From Ahaetulla prasina (lineage: Eukaryota; Chordata; Lepidosauria; Squamata; Colubridae): DNA of 64,000 nucleotides. The DNA is taken from assembly GCF_028640845.1 (NCBI RefSeq), contig NC_080542.1:149667298-149731297 (forward strand), written 5' to 3'. Both the position numbers and the translations under genes were made by a program. The notes below the pieces were generated by a model. It worked only from the letters and a program-made list of their open reading frames with translations, had not been told where the DNA came from and did not search any database. Position 1 is the stretch's first letter. Each line of letters opens with the position of its first letter. Shown piece after piece: positions 22,276 through 32,290 of this stretch.

Positions 22276-22990
22276 AATTCAGAGTTTAACGACCACAATG
22301 GAGCCCGACCTTCCTGTTGTTAAGTGCAACATTTATTAGATGAGCTTTATCCCATCTAACGACCTTGCTTGCCCCCGTTGTGAAGTGAATTCCTGCTGTT
22401 CTTAAGTTTGGCGCCTGGCCGTTAAGTGAACCTGGCTTCCACCATTGACTTTGCTTGTCAGATGATTAAGTGAATCATGCCGTCTTCACACCAATCCGGC
22501 TCCCTCTGTTGGCACAATCGGGTGGCAGTCATTCGCTTGAGACACACCTCACTTAGCGACGTCAATTTTGGATTCCACTGCGGTCGTAAATTGAGGATTT
22601 CTGGGTTCGAAGGAGTGGGATTGAGGCAATGAATTGTTTTATGCCATTGGATTGATAGATACATTGTTAGGACCTGCAAGATAAAACATTGGTAGGCCTC
22701 TACTTATGGCCAAAATGGCGCCCAAACGTTCTGCTGCTAAGCAAGACAACGGTTCAGAGAACTTTGCCCCATGTTTCCGCCTTCCTATCGGTAGTCCTCA
22801 ACGTACGGCCCCAATGGAGTCCAAACATTCCATCGCTAAGCAAGACAACGGTGAAGTGAGCTTCACCCCATGTTACAACCTTCCTTGTTCAAACTGCTAA
22901 GAGAATCGTGGCCTTTGTTAAGTTTATAACATGGTTGTTACAGGGAGCAAGGCTTCCTTCTCAGCTTGTCGGAAGGTCACAAAAGGGTTT
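22276..22990 (+). mobile_element. Two or three diverged Tigger-like MITE copies
   Basis: Family phrases recur (TTTAACGACCACAATGGAGC, TCGTAAATTGAGGATTTCTG, GGTAGTCCTCAACGTACGG, CATCGCTAAGCAAGACAACG). Edges are unclear, and the copies appear joined or nested. Confidence 0.6.
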
Positions 22991-23131
22991 ATAACCTAAC
23001 TGAGTCAGCTGCCAAGGGTTGGGGAGGGTCAAAGGACTCTGGAAGCCCACCCAGGCTGTGGAAGTCCTTCACATCCAAACTCAGTGCTGCCCCTTTCTAG
23101 CTAGTGTCATGGCAGCCTAGTTAGAATAGTT

Positions 23132-23460
23132 AGAATAGAAAAGAGCTGGAAGGGACCTCAGAGGTCTTCTAGTCCAGCCTTCTGCTCAAGCTGGAGACCC
23201 TTACAGAATCATGGAATAATAGAGTTGGAAGGGACCGTGTAGGTCATCTAGTCCCACCCTCTGCTCAAGCTGGAGACCCTTACAGAATAATAGAGTTTGA
23301 AGGGACCTCAGAGATCATCAAGTCCAGCCTCCTGCTCAGGCTGGAGACCCTTACAGAATCATAGAATTACAGAGCTTGAAGTGACCTCAGAGATCATCTA
23401 GTCCAGCCCCTGCCTGAGCAGGAGACCCTTACAAAATCATAGAATAACAGAGTTGGAGCA
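23132..23460 (-). repeat. Tandem array of CR1 3'-terminal units
   Basis: The phrase GAGTTGGAAGGGACC and its variants start at 23143, 23222, 23293, 23372 and 23450, a period of about 71-79 bases. Each unit has the full CR1 terminal block (AGTCCAGCCTTCTGCTCAAG, CTGGAGACCCTTACAGAATC) without the upstream CR1 body. Confidence 0.85.
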
Positions 23461-24099
23461 TCCACAATTTCTGAAGGCAGTTCCACTAGTTGGAAAAGAG
23501 TAAGTGGTGTGTGTGGGTGTGTGGGTGTTTGTGTGTGAAAAGCAGGGGTGTCCTGGAGAGCAAACCTCAATGAGGACTAGTCCCATTTGCTGCCCTTGGT
23601 GGGGCTTCTGAATGTCCCACTCGAGTCAATTGCAAACTGACTCTCATCTAATGGGCGTGGTGCTTGAAGTAGGAGGGATGGGGGGGTCCCCTTAGCCTCG
23701 GAGACCCCCCTCCCACAACATCCGACTCTGGGGCTGCCGTTACTTATGGCAAAGGGGTGAGCAGTGGAACATGGGCACCCCCGTCCCTCTCCACTGGGCA
23801 GTCCAGATGTGCCACTTCGCCTGCAACTTGTGGGGAGGGGGGGCGTTTCTGAACTGCTTGGGGTGGGAAGGGAGAAAGCGGCTCTGGCTTTTGCAGGGTG
23901 GGAGGGGAAAGCGGAAACAACCATCTTTCTGCAGTTCAAAGATAAGGGGAGAAATGCCCCTCTTGGAAAAATGCCCCCCCCCTCGTTGGACGTGATTGCC
24001 GGAAAGTACATAGCCCCCCCCCCCCCCCAGCTTTTGCTTTCTACTGGCTGCTTGCCTGGATCACCAAGCGGGACTGGCCTGATTTTTAAATTTTTAAAA
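23461..24099. other. No gene recognised; GT-rich and C-rich stretches
   Basis: A short GTGTGG-rich run near 23500-23535 and a C run near 24014-24028. Open frames on both strands across 23577-24000 resemble no family I know, and codon use looks like chance. Confidence 0.4.
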
Positions 24100-24310
24100 T
24101 TTAAATTTTAACCTTTTGTAATTTTATATGGGCTATTTTAGGTTGGGTCAATTGACGGTTTTAATTCGGCCATTATTGAATATGTATTTTAAATTGATAT
24201 TTTAACTTTGTATACTTTATTGTTTTTATCTTTGGCTGTACACCGCCCTGAGTCCACCGCCCTTTTTATACCTGAGGCGGTATAACAATTTAAATAAATA
24301 AATAATAAAA
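24100..24310 (+). mobile_element. LINE/SINE 3' end with (AAATA)n tail
   Basis: The phrase GTACACCGCCCTGAGTCCAC, then GAGGCGGTATAACAATTTAA, then AAATAAATAAATAATAAA. This is the typical reptile retroposon 3' terminus. The (CA)n at 24358-24373 lies just beyond. Confidence 0.6.
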
Positions 24311-24604
24311 TCTGGAGGGCAGGATGGGTGGGGTGAGGTGGGGAAGATCTCTATCCCCACACACACACACACATACCGGCGGATTCGGTTAGGGGTGAGA
24401 CTCGGGAAGGAGGACGTTTGGGGTGGGGGAGAAGGGGCTGAGAGACAGACTGGGGAGAGGACAAGCGGAGCACGGAAATCCGCGCAGAGCCTTGAGGCCA
24501 TCCAGCCCAGCCCCTCCCCAGGGCGAGGGGTTTTTGTCTTCACCGTTCGTGCCTCCAGCTGAAATGGTCATTTCTGTTTGAGGGATTGGACAGACAAATG
24601 GTCT

Positions 24605-24850
24605 AGGGACTCCTGCTCCAGCAGGGGGTTGAACTAGATGACCTCCAAGGTCTGGATGACCTCAAAGTCTGCTATTCTAGGATTCTGTAAGGGGCTCCTG
24701 CTCGAGCAGGGGGTTGGACTAGATGACCTCCAAGGTCCCTTGCAAGATTCTAGGATTCTGCAAGGGTTCTGTAAGTGTATGATTCTGTTAGGGGCTCCTC
24801 GTTGAGCAGAGGGTTCGACTAGAAGACTTCCGAGGTCCCTTAGCTCTCTT
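24605..24850 (+). repeat. Tandem array of CR1 3'-terminal units, plus orientation
   Basis: Three successive CR1 termini (GCAGGGGGTTGGACTAGATG, ACCTCCAAGGTCCC) spaced by about 80-100 bases, with no CR1 body between them. Confidence 0.8.
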
Positions 24851-24899
24851 CTGACTGATCGATTGACAGCCCGGCCTGCCTGGTTCTCAAACCAGGAGA

Positions 24900-25480
24900 C
24901 GGAGAAATGAGAAGCGCTCTCTCGTCTTCTGGTTTTTGTCCTCCTTCCTGTTTCCCGTGTTCTTTTTTCCGACCGTGGCTCAAAGTGAAACCGAAAGAGC
25001 GGAGTAAGGAGCACTGGGAGCGCGCCTCGTTTCTTCAGGTTGCTCGGTCAAGCCAGGAGAGAGGCAACGAGGCATCCGACCGGCTCTCCCCCGATGTAGG
25101 TGTGTTCGCCAACCGGGGAGGATGGGGGGAAAGAAGCGTGTGTGTCTGTGTGTTGGAATGGGGTGGGGTGCCCGTCCTCCCCCTCCCACAGAGGGGCGTT
25201 GGGTCGATCTGGAAGATGCGATGTGGGGGGGGGGGAGGTCTTGGGGAACCGCTTCCAGCCGCTTTGTCCTCGTTCCAGGTTGGGTTGCCGCAGCGTCTGG
25301 AGCTTTCGCGGGCATCTGAGGTTGGGAGGATGGCCGGTCCCTCCTTTCTTTGGGCGGGATGTTTTGGGGAGACCCCACCGCCACCAACGACGAAGCAGGA
25401 AGAGAGAAGAGTCGGGGGTGGGGAGGGGGAGGAGGGGCCGTCCCGGTTTCTCAAAGGATTCCGCTGGTTTTTTGTTTAAA
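24900..25480 (+). promoter_or_regulatory. GC-rich segment with interferon-response-like box
   Basis: A CpG-containing GC-rich stretch, unusual for the surroundings. The box AAAGTGAAACCGAAAG at 24982-24997 contains GAAANNGAAA, the core of the interferon-stimulated response element bound by ISGF3/IRF proteins. A donor-like GTAG|GTGTGT follows at about 25100. The gene it would drive is not identified; no GIMAP exon follows on this strand before gene C. The open frames here are not recognisable proteins. Confidence 0.4.
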
Positions 25481-25548
25481 AAGGGGGTTGAACTAGAAGA
25501 CCTCCGAGGTCCCTTTCAACTCTGTGATTCTGTAAGGGTCTCCTGTGT
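25481..25548 (+). mobile_element. CR1 LINE 3' terminus
   Basis: GGGGGTTGAACTAGAAGACC, TCCGAGGTCCCTTTCAACTC and TGTGATTCTGTAAGGGTCTC: the terminal block only. Confidence 0.7.
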
Positions 25549-25829
25549 GTAGTTGAATTAGACTAACTCAACTACATATGCTAGTTCTGTGGCTGCACAG
25601 GAAATAGGCACGGGAAGGGTTTTGTGGCTCCGGGTGTTTTTCAAATGGCTCTTTGAGTGTTTAAGGTTGCAGACCCCTGAGCTAGCATCGCAGTATGTCT
25701 GTCCTATGCTTCTTCTCTCTTTCCACTACTACAATATAACAATTAAAAATTCATTTTAATTTAAAAGGCTATAAAAACACTATCATTACTATGTTGTCTA
25801 CTTTCCCTTTCCCATTTATAACTCTATCT

Positions 25830-26080
25830 TATGTATACTCTCCAGCTCCCCTCCCCCTTGTCATCCCCTTCTAACTCCCCCTCCTCTGCCTCCTCCCCTT
25901 CCTCTTTCTTTCTGTTCTTCCTTCCCCTCCCTCTTCATCTCCTCCTCCCTTTCCTGCTCTCTTCCCCCTCCTCAACTTTCTCTTCCTCCCTGGCCTTCCT
26001 CATCCCCTCTCCTTCCCCTTTTGCTTCTCCTCTTCTTCCTCATCCTCCCCCTCCTCCCCCCCCCTTGGCTCATGCCCGGC
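25830..26080. repeat. Polypyrimidine tract
   Basis: An almost pure C/T run made of CTCC, CTTCC and TCCTC blocks. Open frames here are compositional. Confidence 0.85.
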
Positions 26081-26337
26081 ATCCACAGATCCCAATTAAG
26101 CAAATCCCAAGACAAGAATTCCATTTTACTCCAATTTATTCAGAAGGGTCTGATAACAGTCTGTTTCTTCACAGACAGAACTCTGGACATCCACTTCCAT
26201 TTTCTTCTATAAGAAGAAGAAATCTTCTATATCAAAAGAAAATTCAAAAGAAAAGTCGAGATTGGGTAGGAGAAACACATCCTTCTCTTTGCATAGGAAA
26301 TCCGTTACCCAAAATGAAACATGTTACCTAGAATGCC

Positions 26338-26742
26338 ATACAGATAGTCCTCAACTTACAGCCACAACTGAGCCCCCAATTTGCGTTGCTGAGTGGGACG
26401 TTTCTTAGGTGAGCTTGTCTCCCCCTTTTACATTTCTCCTCACCGTTGTTCACTAAATCCCCCCCCCCTGGTCGTTCAATTCGTTCCCCCCCCCCCGGTC
26501 GTTAAGCGAATCCAGTTTCCTTGTGGACTTTGCCTCATTGGAAGATCGCAAAAAGGGATTGTGTGACACACACGGGCCACTGCCCCCGTCATAAATGTGA
26601 GTCCCCGGTCAAGCATCTGTGAACGAGGGGAATGCTGCAAAGGTCATAACTGTGAAAAATGGTGCTCAGTCACATTTTCCCCCGTGCCGTGGTAACTTTG
26701 AGAGGTCGCTAAATGAACTGTCATAAGCAGAGGACTACCTGC
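26338..26742 (+). mobile_element. Tigger-like MITE
   Basis: TACAGATAGTCCTCAACTTA ... GTCATAAGCAGAGGACTACC TG. It includes two C-rich runs near 26460-26496. Confidence 0.78.
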
Positions 26743-27685
26743 AATAGGGACTGCTTTCCCGCCTTTTTCTTCTCCTGTCTTCTGTAGGCAGTTGGATTTT
26801 ACCTCAGGGTGTGCCCGGGTGCCTGACTAACGGGTCTTCTTTCTCTCTGGAGGATGACAAAGATCTCCGTGAATTAGACAAGAAGTCTTTAAAATGCTAC
26901 AAGCTAATTGCACCCAGGCTGTGTGAGTGGCCGGGCACTGTGCACGCCTCTGCTCACATGCACAGCCCCCCTCGTGCGAGCCTCGTCCCAGACCCTTGTG
27001 CCCCCTCATGCTAGCCTCGTCATGGGTGCCTGCAGCCTCCTGTGCTTTCCTGCCCCACAAAATCACCTTTTCATCCTCCCCTGCCAACCCAGAAAGGTTG
27101 GGGACCCCTGCCCTATCTCATATCTTATCTTATCCTATCTCATATCCTCCTCATATCTCACCATCTCTTTCTATCTCGTGTCCACCGTGTATCTTCTTTT
27201 ATTATCTTATCTGAATCTTTTTTTATCTTATCATTTCCAGTGCCATTTACAAAGGAAAAGAGTGGGCTGTGAGGGGTTTGAAACCAGGCTGTGGAAACAG
27301 CACACATGCACACCCTCCATTGAAGCAAGCGGCAGGCGTACACATACTGGTCACACAAATGCTGCGTACGCATGCCGGCCACTCACGCGGAACATCCACT
27401 CTCCCTCCGCTGCCAATCTGCAATCTGCTGGAAATGTTGGGGAACTCTGGTGAAACGGGGGTGGGGACACAATTCTGCTGCCCGTGGGAAAGATGGAGGA
27501 AGATCTTCAAAAATGAGAACCTGCTTCTCTCATCGGCTTTCAGGAAAGGTGACCAAGACCCTCGGCTGATACCTCCAGGCCCGTTTTGGCAGGCCAAGGA
27601 AAAAGGAGAGGCGCCAAGGACACCAGAATGAAAACGTATTCCTGCACATCTGCAATGGTTTGAATAAAGGGGAATAAAAAATATA
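26743..27685. other. No gene recognised; (TATCT)-rich stretch inside
   Basis: It holds an imperfect ATCT/TATCT repeat at about 27112-27240 and, before it, a hAT-like end (GGTTGGGGACCCCTGC at 27097-27112). Sequence near 27655-27680 carries AATAAA (TTTGAATAAAGGGG), which could be a poly(A) site, but no coding exon was identified upstream. Confidence 0.35.
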
Positions 27686-28030
27686 AGTAGTCCTCAACTT
27701 ACAACAGGTACAAAGCTACAACGGTGCAGAAAAAAGTGTGACTTGGGTCCATCCAGCCTGACGACCGTTGCAGCATTCCCATGCTCAAAATTCAGACCTC
27801 GGCAACTGACTCACATTTATGTCAAGTGATTCCCTCCTTTGCTGAAAAGCAAAATCAACAGGGAAGCCCGATTCACTTCAGAACTGTTTTGACAATGATG
27901 GCGATTCGACTCGCCAAACAACGGTGACCAGAAAGGTCGTAAAACTGGGGCCAAGCTCCGTTCAGAAATGTGCCCATTAGCCACAGAAATTTGGGGCTCC
28001 ACTGCGGTCATAAATCAAGGACTAGCTGTC
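27686..28030 (-). mobile_element. Tigger-like MITE, minus orientation
   Basis: AAGTAGTCCTCAACTTACAA ... TCATAAATCAAGGACTAGCTG. It ends about 50 bases downstream of the GIMAP C stop codon. Confidence 0.75.
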
Positions 28031-28077
28031 CATCATTTTTGTGACTTGGAGGCAAAAGAAAGTTGGGATTCGAACAC

Positions 28078-28865
28078 TTAAGAGAAGAAGTATTCAAATA
28101 ATGCGACAAATACATTTCTCAGGAAGGAAAAAACCTGTCCACCAACACAAAAGGCCAACCAGAGTGGAAGGAAGAAGACCAAGAGGATGTGGATGATGCT
28201 TCGGGATGGCTTTCGGTTCTGCTCAATGAACATCCGGATGTGCTCAACTCGTAAGTTGGGCTCGAGATACAGCCGGTTGACATAGTATCTCCCGCTGTTC
28301 TGGAAAAGGGTTTTCTGCACCATCACCATCAGCTCCGAGACCTGCCTCACCCGCTCGGCTGCTGTAGCCTTGTTGTTGAACCCGCAGAAGCGTTTCCTGC
28401 ACCGCCAGATCAGGTCACGCAGATTCCTGTTGCCGGACATACGGACGTACTCCTGCAGGGGGGCCCCATCCAAATCCTCCACGCAGGTGAAGAGGACAAT
28501 CATATGCCTGATGCACTTAGCCCCAAAGATATCCCGGACACACTTCAAGGCGGCTGTGTCTTTGGCGGTGAAGCGTCCCACCTGGGTTACCAAGATGAAG
28601 GCGTGGGGGCCGGGACAGGAGAGCTGAATGCAAGCCATGATCTCACGTCGCACAATCTCCGTGTAGTTGTCAACATCAAACATGGCGGGTGTGTCGACCA
28701 CGGAGAGCTTCATGCCCTGCCAGGTTCCCCGCTCCCTTTGGCACTTCAGGGTGGTGGTTTTTGCAGCCGATTCGAACACTTTCCGGCCAAGGATAGTGTT
28801 GCCCGTGGCACTCCTCCCGCCTCCGGACTTTCCAACCAGGACCAGCCGGAGTTCAGCATCCGCCC
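28078..28865 (-). CDS. GIMAP-family immune-associated GTPase, gene C, main exon
   Basis: It shows the GIMAP layout: ATGNTILG, DTPAMFD, GRFTAKD, FTCVEDLDG and FNNKAT, with a long hydrophobic C-terminal region (LLVFFLPLWLAFCVGG and a second stretch) suggesting membrane anchoring. The P-loop reads GKSGGGRS: the lysine that contacts the phosphates is Arg (codon AGG), although the rest of the frame is intact. The acceptor CTCGCAG abuts 28865 and splits a codon after its first base, like A and B. Two upstream exons that end MDTERG/MDTQRG in the matching phase give a natural start. An in-frame ATG at 28908 is an alternative if unspliced. The stop TAA is at 28080-28078; no clear poly(A) signal was found. 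Binding of GTP is doubtful. Confidence 0.92.
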
Positions 28866-28967
28866 CTGCGAGTTTGGAAAACAATGTTACAGAAATGCTG
28901 ACATCCATTGTAACCCTGGAGTGCTGTTGTTCCTTCCTTCCACCCTCCCTCCATCACACTACTCAGC

Positions 28968-29300
28968 TAGTCCTCAATTTATGACTACAATTAAGCTCCA
29001 GATCTGTGTTGCTAAGCGAGACAGTTAAGTGACCTTTTGCCCCACTTTACAACATTCCTTGCCCTGGTTGTTAAGTGAATCACTGCGGTTGTTAAGTTAG
29101 TGACACAGTTCTTAAGTGAATCTGGCTTGCCCACTGACTTTGCTTGTCCAAAGGTCACAAACAAGGATCATGTAACCCTGGGACTCTGCTACCGTCATGA
29201 ATACAAGTCCGCTGCCAAGCACCTGAATTTTGGTGACCGCGGTTACATCCGTTTTTTTCAGTCACTAAATGAACTGTTATAAGTTGAGGGCTTTCTGTAG
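28968..29300 (+). mobile_element. Tigger-like MITE
   Basis: CTAGTCCTCAATTTATGACT ... TTATAAGTTGAGGGCTTTCTG followed by TA. It lies in the presumed intron of GIMAP C. Confidence 0.75.
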
Positions 29301-29430
29301 ACCATTTCTGTTTTCAGGGTGTTACTGGGTGGATCTGTAACAGATTGAAGGAGGAGCCACTCCTGGCTGAACAGGATTGGGCCATCGGTTTCCTCCATAT
29401 TTACTCATGGTAATTAAGGAGGGGTCAGTA

Positions 29431-29573
29431 CAGTGGTGGGTTGCTAGAGGTTCATCCCAGTTTAGGCAAACTCGTAGCAGTGGCGGCGGGAGGCTCCACC
29501 CACCTGCCCAGACATTATCAAATACGATCTGTGTGAGCGAACCTGTAGCAAAGGTAAGTGAAACCCAACCCTG
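29431..29573 (+). mobile_element. hAT-like MITE (CAGTGGTGGGTT family)
   Basis: CAGTGGTGGGTTGCTAGAGG ... GTGAAACCCAACCCTG. Same family as 14296-14467. No clean 8-base duplication. Confidence 0.65.
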
Positions 29574-29689
29574 GCCCAGGATTAGTGAAGGAAAGGGTTG
29601 GGGGGCAGGCTGGGAGTGTGGGGAGAGCAGGAATAGTTCTTTTGGAACTCAGAAAATGAGGTAAACAGGGAAAATTGCCCTGGAATAAT

Positions 29690-29955
29690 CAAACCAAGAT
29701 AGCCTGAGTTCAGTTCTGATGTTAGCCACGAAAGCTAGTTTGGAATTCACTGGGTGGCAGTGAATTGTAGTCCTGCCTTAGGCATGAAAGCCAGCTGGGT
29801 GACTTTGGACCTACATACCCCTCCCTCCCTCTCAGCCCAGCCCACCTCACAGGGTTGTTTTGGGGCAATTAAGAGGAGGAAGGTTTGTTTGATATCTTCA
29901 TCACCTTGAGTTATCAGAATGATTAAGGCAGGCTATAAATTAAATAAAAATTAAT
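29690..29955 (+). mobile_element. tRNA-type SINE with LINE-like tail
   Basis: It includes CTGGGTGACTTTGGACCTAC, CCCACCTCACAGGGTTGTTT and a 3' end CCTTGAGTTATCAGAATGAT, then AAAGGCGGGATATAAATAAA-like sequence (here AAGGCAGGCTATAAATTAAATAAA). This is a common squamate SINE layout. Confidence 0.6.
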
Positions 29956-29989
29956 GAGGGGTGAGAAAGGGTTGACTTGCACTGTCCTT

Positions 29990-30400
29990 CCTTCCGTCCT
30001 TCCTTCCTTTTCTCCTTCCTTCCCTCCCTTTTTCTTTGTTTTTCTTCCTTCCTTCCCTCCCTCCTTTTTTCTTTTTTCCCCCTTTTCTTCCCATCTTTCT
30101 TTTCTTCCTTCCTTTTTCTCTTTCCTCCCCCTCCCTCTCTCCTTTTTCTTCCTTCTTTTTTCTTCCTTCCCTCCCTTTTTCTTCCTTTCCCTCCTTCCTT
30201 TTTGTTTTTCTCCTCCTCCTCCCTCCCCTCCTTTCTTATTTTTCTCCTTTCTCCTTTCTTTCCTTCCTTCTTTCCTCCCCCTCCTTCTTTTTCTCCTTTT
30301 TCCTCCTTTCTTTCCCCCTCCCTCCATTGTTCTCTTGACCTTCCTTCCTTCCTCTTTCTCCTTTCTCTTCCCTTTCCTACCTTTTCCCCTTCTCCCAGGT
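29990..30400. repeat. Polypyrimidine tract (TTCC/CCTTTTT)
   Basis: C/T only apart from a few bases. The long frames on either strand are compositional. It merges with the left copy of the tandem duplication. Confidence 0.85.
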
Positions 30401-30426
30401 TTCCCAAAAAATATCCAGGATTTTAC

Positions 30427-30485
30427 CTCTCTCGGTGTCCATCCCTCTTCCAAGATCACTTCAGTTCTCTCACTCCTCAAAATTC
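30427..30485 (-). CDS. Candidate initiator exon of GIMAP gene C, proximal copy
   Basis: 59 bases between acceptor TTTCTCTCCACAG and donor GTAAAA. An ATG at 30442 gives M-D-T-E-R plus one base, which joins in frame to the phase-1 acceptor at 28865 (continuing GADAELRL). The position just ahead of the P-loop and the phase match make this a convincing start. The exon is duplicated at 31240-31298. Confidence 0.65.
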
Positions 30486-31239
30486 CTGTGGAGAGAAAGC
30501 AGAACCCAAAGCGATTTCTCTCTCTCTCTCTCTCTTTTCCTACTTGAGTAATGGGCACCAGAGGAGGGTTTGGTGGGGTCCGCCCTTCCACCTGTGAACA
30601 GTCAGCCACAGAGCCAAGCCTCCCTCGGTGACCCCCAAAGCCGCTCTGCCGGGCTCCCTTTGAAGGAGCGAGACCCAGAGCCCAGCAGACTCCGTCTCTA
30701 GCACCCTCCACCTTAGAGACCCCAGACCCATTTCCCTGCCCTGCCGATCTTCCGGACCCCCACCACAGCCCCCTTTGCAAAGCAGCTACGGGATGCTTCA
30801 GAGGAAATCCAGCGCAGGGCAGCGGGATGCGCCAGGCTCCCAGGACTCCCCTCCTTGGGGAGGAGAAGACCCCCACCCAATATACCTCGCTCCTCCAGCC
30901 CCCTTCCCCGAGGTCCAGCTTCGGCTCCGGAAAAGCGGCTGCGCCGGGGAGCCGGGGAGCCCTGGGAATAGGGGAGAGCTGGGCGGGGTCCTCTTCTCCC
31001 TCCCCTCCTTTTTCTTATTTTTCTCCTTTCTCCTTTTTCTTCCTTCCTTCCTCCCCTCCTTCTTTTCTCCTTTTCCTCCTTTCTTTCCCCCTCCCTCCAT
31101 TGTTCTCTTGACCTTCCTTCCTTCCTTCCTTCCTTCCTTCCTTCCTTCCTTCCTTCCTTCCTTCCTCTTTCTCCTTTCTCTTCCCTTTCCTACCTTTTCC
31201 CCTTCTCCCAGGTTTCCCAAAAAATATCCAGGATTTTAC

Positions 31240-31298
31240 CTCTCTGGGTGTCCATCCCTCCTCCAAGATCACTTCAGTTCTCTCACTCCTCAAAATTC
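31240..31298 (-). CDS. Candidate initiator exon of GIMAP gene C, distal copy
   Basis: The same 59-base exon in the second copy of the tandem duplication, with ATG at 31255. It encodes M-D-T-Q-R, one residue different from the proximal copy. Both acceptor and donor are intact. Either copy could be spliced to the main exon. If both were included, the first (distal) ATG would be out of phase with the proximal one, because 59 is not a multiple of three. Confidence 0.6.
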
Positions 31299-31871
31299 CT
31301 GTGGAGAGAAAGCAGAACCCAAAGCGATTTCTCTCTCTCTCTCTCTCTTTTCCTACTTGAGTAATGGGCACCAGAGGAGGGTTTGGTGGGGTCCGCCCTT
31401 CCACCTGTGAACAGTCAGCCACAGAGCCAAGCCTCCCTCGGTGACCCCCAAAGCCGCTCTGCCGGGCTCCCTTTGAAGGAGCGAGACCCAGAGCCCAGCA
31501 GACTCCGTCTCTAGCACCCTCCACCTTAGAGACCCCAGACCCATTTCCCTGCCCTGCCGATCTTCCGGACCCCCACCACAGCCCCCTTTGCAAAGCAGCT
31601 ACGGGATGCTTCAGAGGAAATCCAGCGCAGGGCAGCGGGATGCGCCAGGCTCCCAGGACTCCCCTCCTTGGGGAGGAGAAGACCCCCACCCAATATACCT
31701 CGCTCCTCCAGCCCCCTTCCCCGAGGTCCAGCTTCGGCTCCGGAAAAGCGGCTGCGCCGGGGAGCCCTGGGAATAGGGGGGAGCTGGGCGGGGTCCTCTT
31801 CTCCCTCCCCCTCCCGTTGTCTTCCGGTTGAGCCGCCCCCAGACCCATGTCAGCCCTGAGGGGCTTCCTAC

Positions 31872-32052
31872 CAGATCCAGGAGAGAGCGAGAGAGGCGCT
31901 TTGCCCTGACCGGAGATCGCGCAGCGGATCGAGCAGGCGGACGACGGAAGGCTCGATTGCTCAAGAGCCTCTCCCCCGCCACGCCCCACGCCCCACGCCC
32001 CACAGCTGGACGATTCGCGGGGAGCACGTGACTCCCGAGCCGAAAGTGAAAA
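31872..32052 (-). promoter_or_regulatory. Putative first exon and promoter of GIMAP C with ISRE-like box
   Basis: A GC- and CpG-rich segment. On the minus strand it holds TTTCACTTTC (GAAAGTGAAA at 32042-32051 on this strand), fitting the GAAANNGAAA interferon-response core, and an E-box CACGTG at about 32023. It then runs GC-rich to a donor CTGGATCTG|GTAGGA at 31872. That would make a non-coding first exon spliced to 31298 or 30485. The start site is not defined. Confidence 0.45.
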
Positions 32053-32169
32053 TGGAGAGGAAGGAGTGGCGGCCGGGCGGGGCAGCGGAAGAGCAACGGG
32101 GAGGGGAAGGCTGCCGGGGGTGGGAATGGAGGGGGTCCCATATATCAAAGGCGAGGGAACAGCCGGGGG

Positions 32170-32290
32170 TCAGCCGTGGCTCGCTCGCTCTTTCTTTTTC
32201 TTTCTTTTTCCCTTCCCTTCTTCCCTCCCCTCCCTCTTTTTTTCTTTTTATTCCTTTCCTTTCCTTTCCAACTTTCCATGTCTCGTTTTT
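32170..32290. repeat. Short polypyrimidine tract
   Basis: CTTTCTTTTTCTTTC followed by CCCTTCCC and TTCCTTTCC blocks. Compositional. Confidence 0.75.

Larger units (their letters stand above)
30225..31790. repeat. Tandem duplication (~813-bp spacing) of the GIMAP C 5' region
   Basis: About 30225-31005 and 31006-31790 are almost identical. Corresponding points lie 813 bases apart. Visible differences are an expansion of TTCC from about 3 to about 12 units, single bases (TCTCTCGGTG against TCTCTGGGTG; CTCTTCC against CTCCTCC) and an 8-base GAGCCGGG loss. The junction lies in the pyrimidine tract near 31005. Each copy carries the exon with the start codon. Confidence 0.92.

Noticed and set aside
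24907..25552. GC-rich overlapping frames on both strands
   Set aside because: No recognisable protein; frames exist on both strands at once, as GC-rich sequence allows.
29923..32148. Minus-strand frames of 317 and 377 codons
   Set aside because: They read through polypurine repeats and the tandem duplication and across good splice sites. Only the 59-base exon inside them is plausible as coding.
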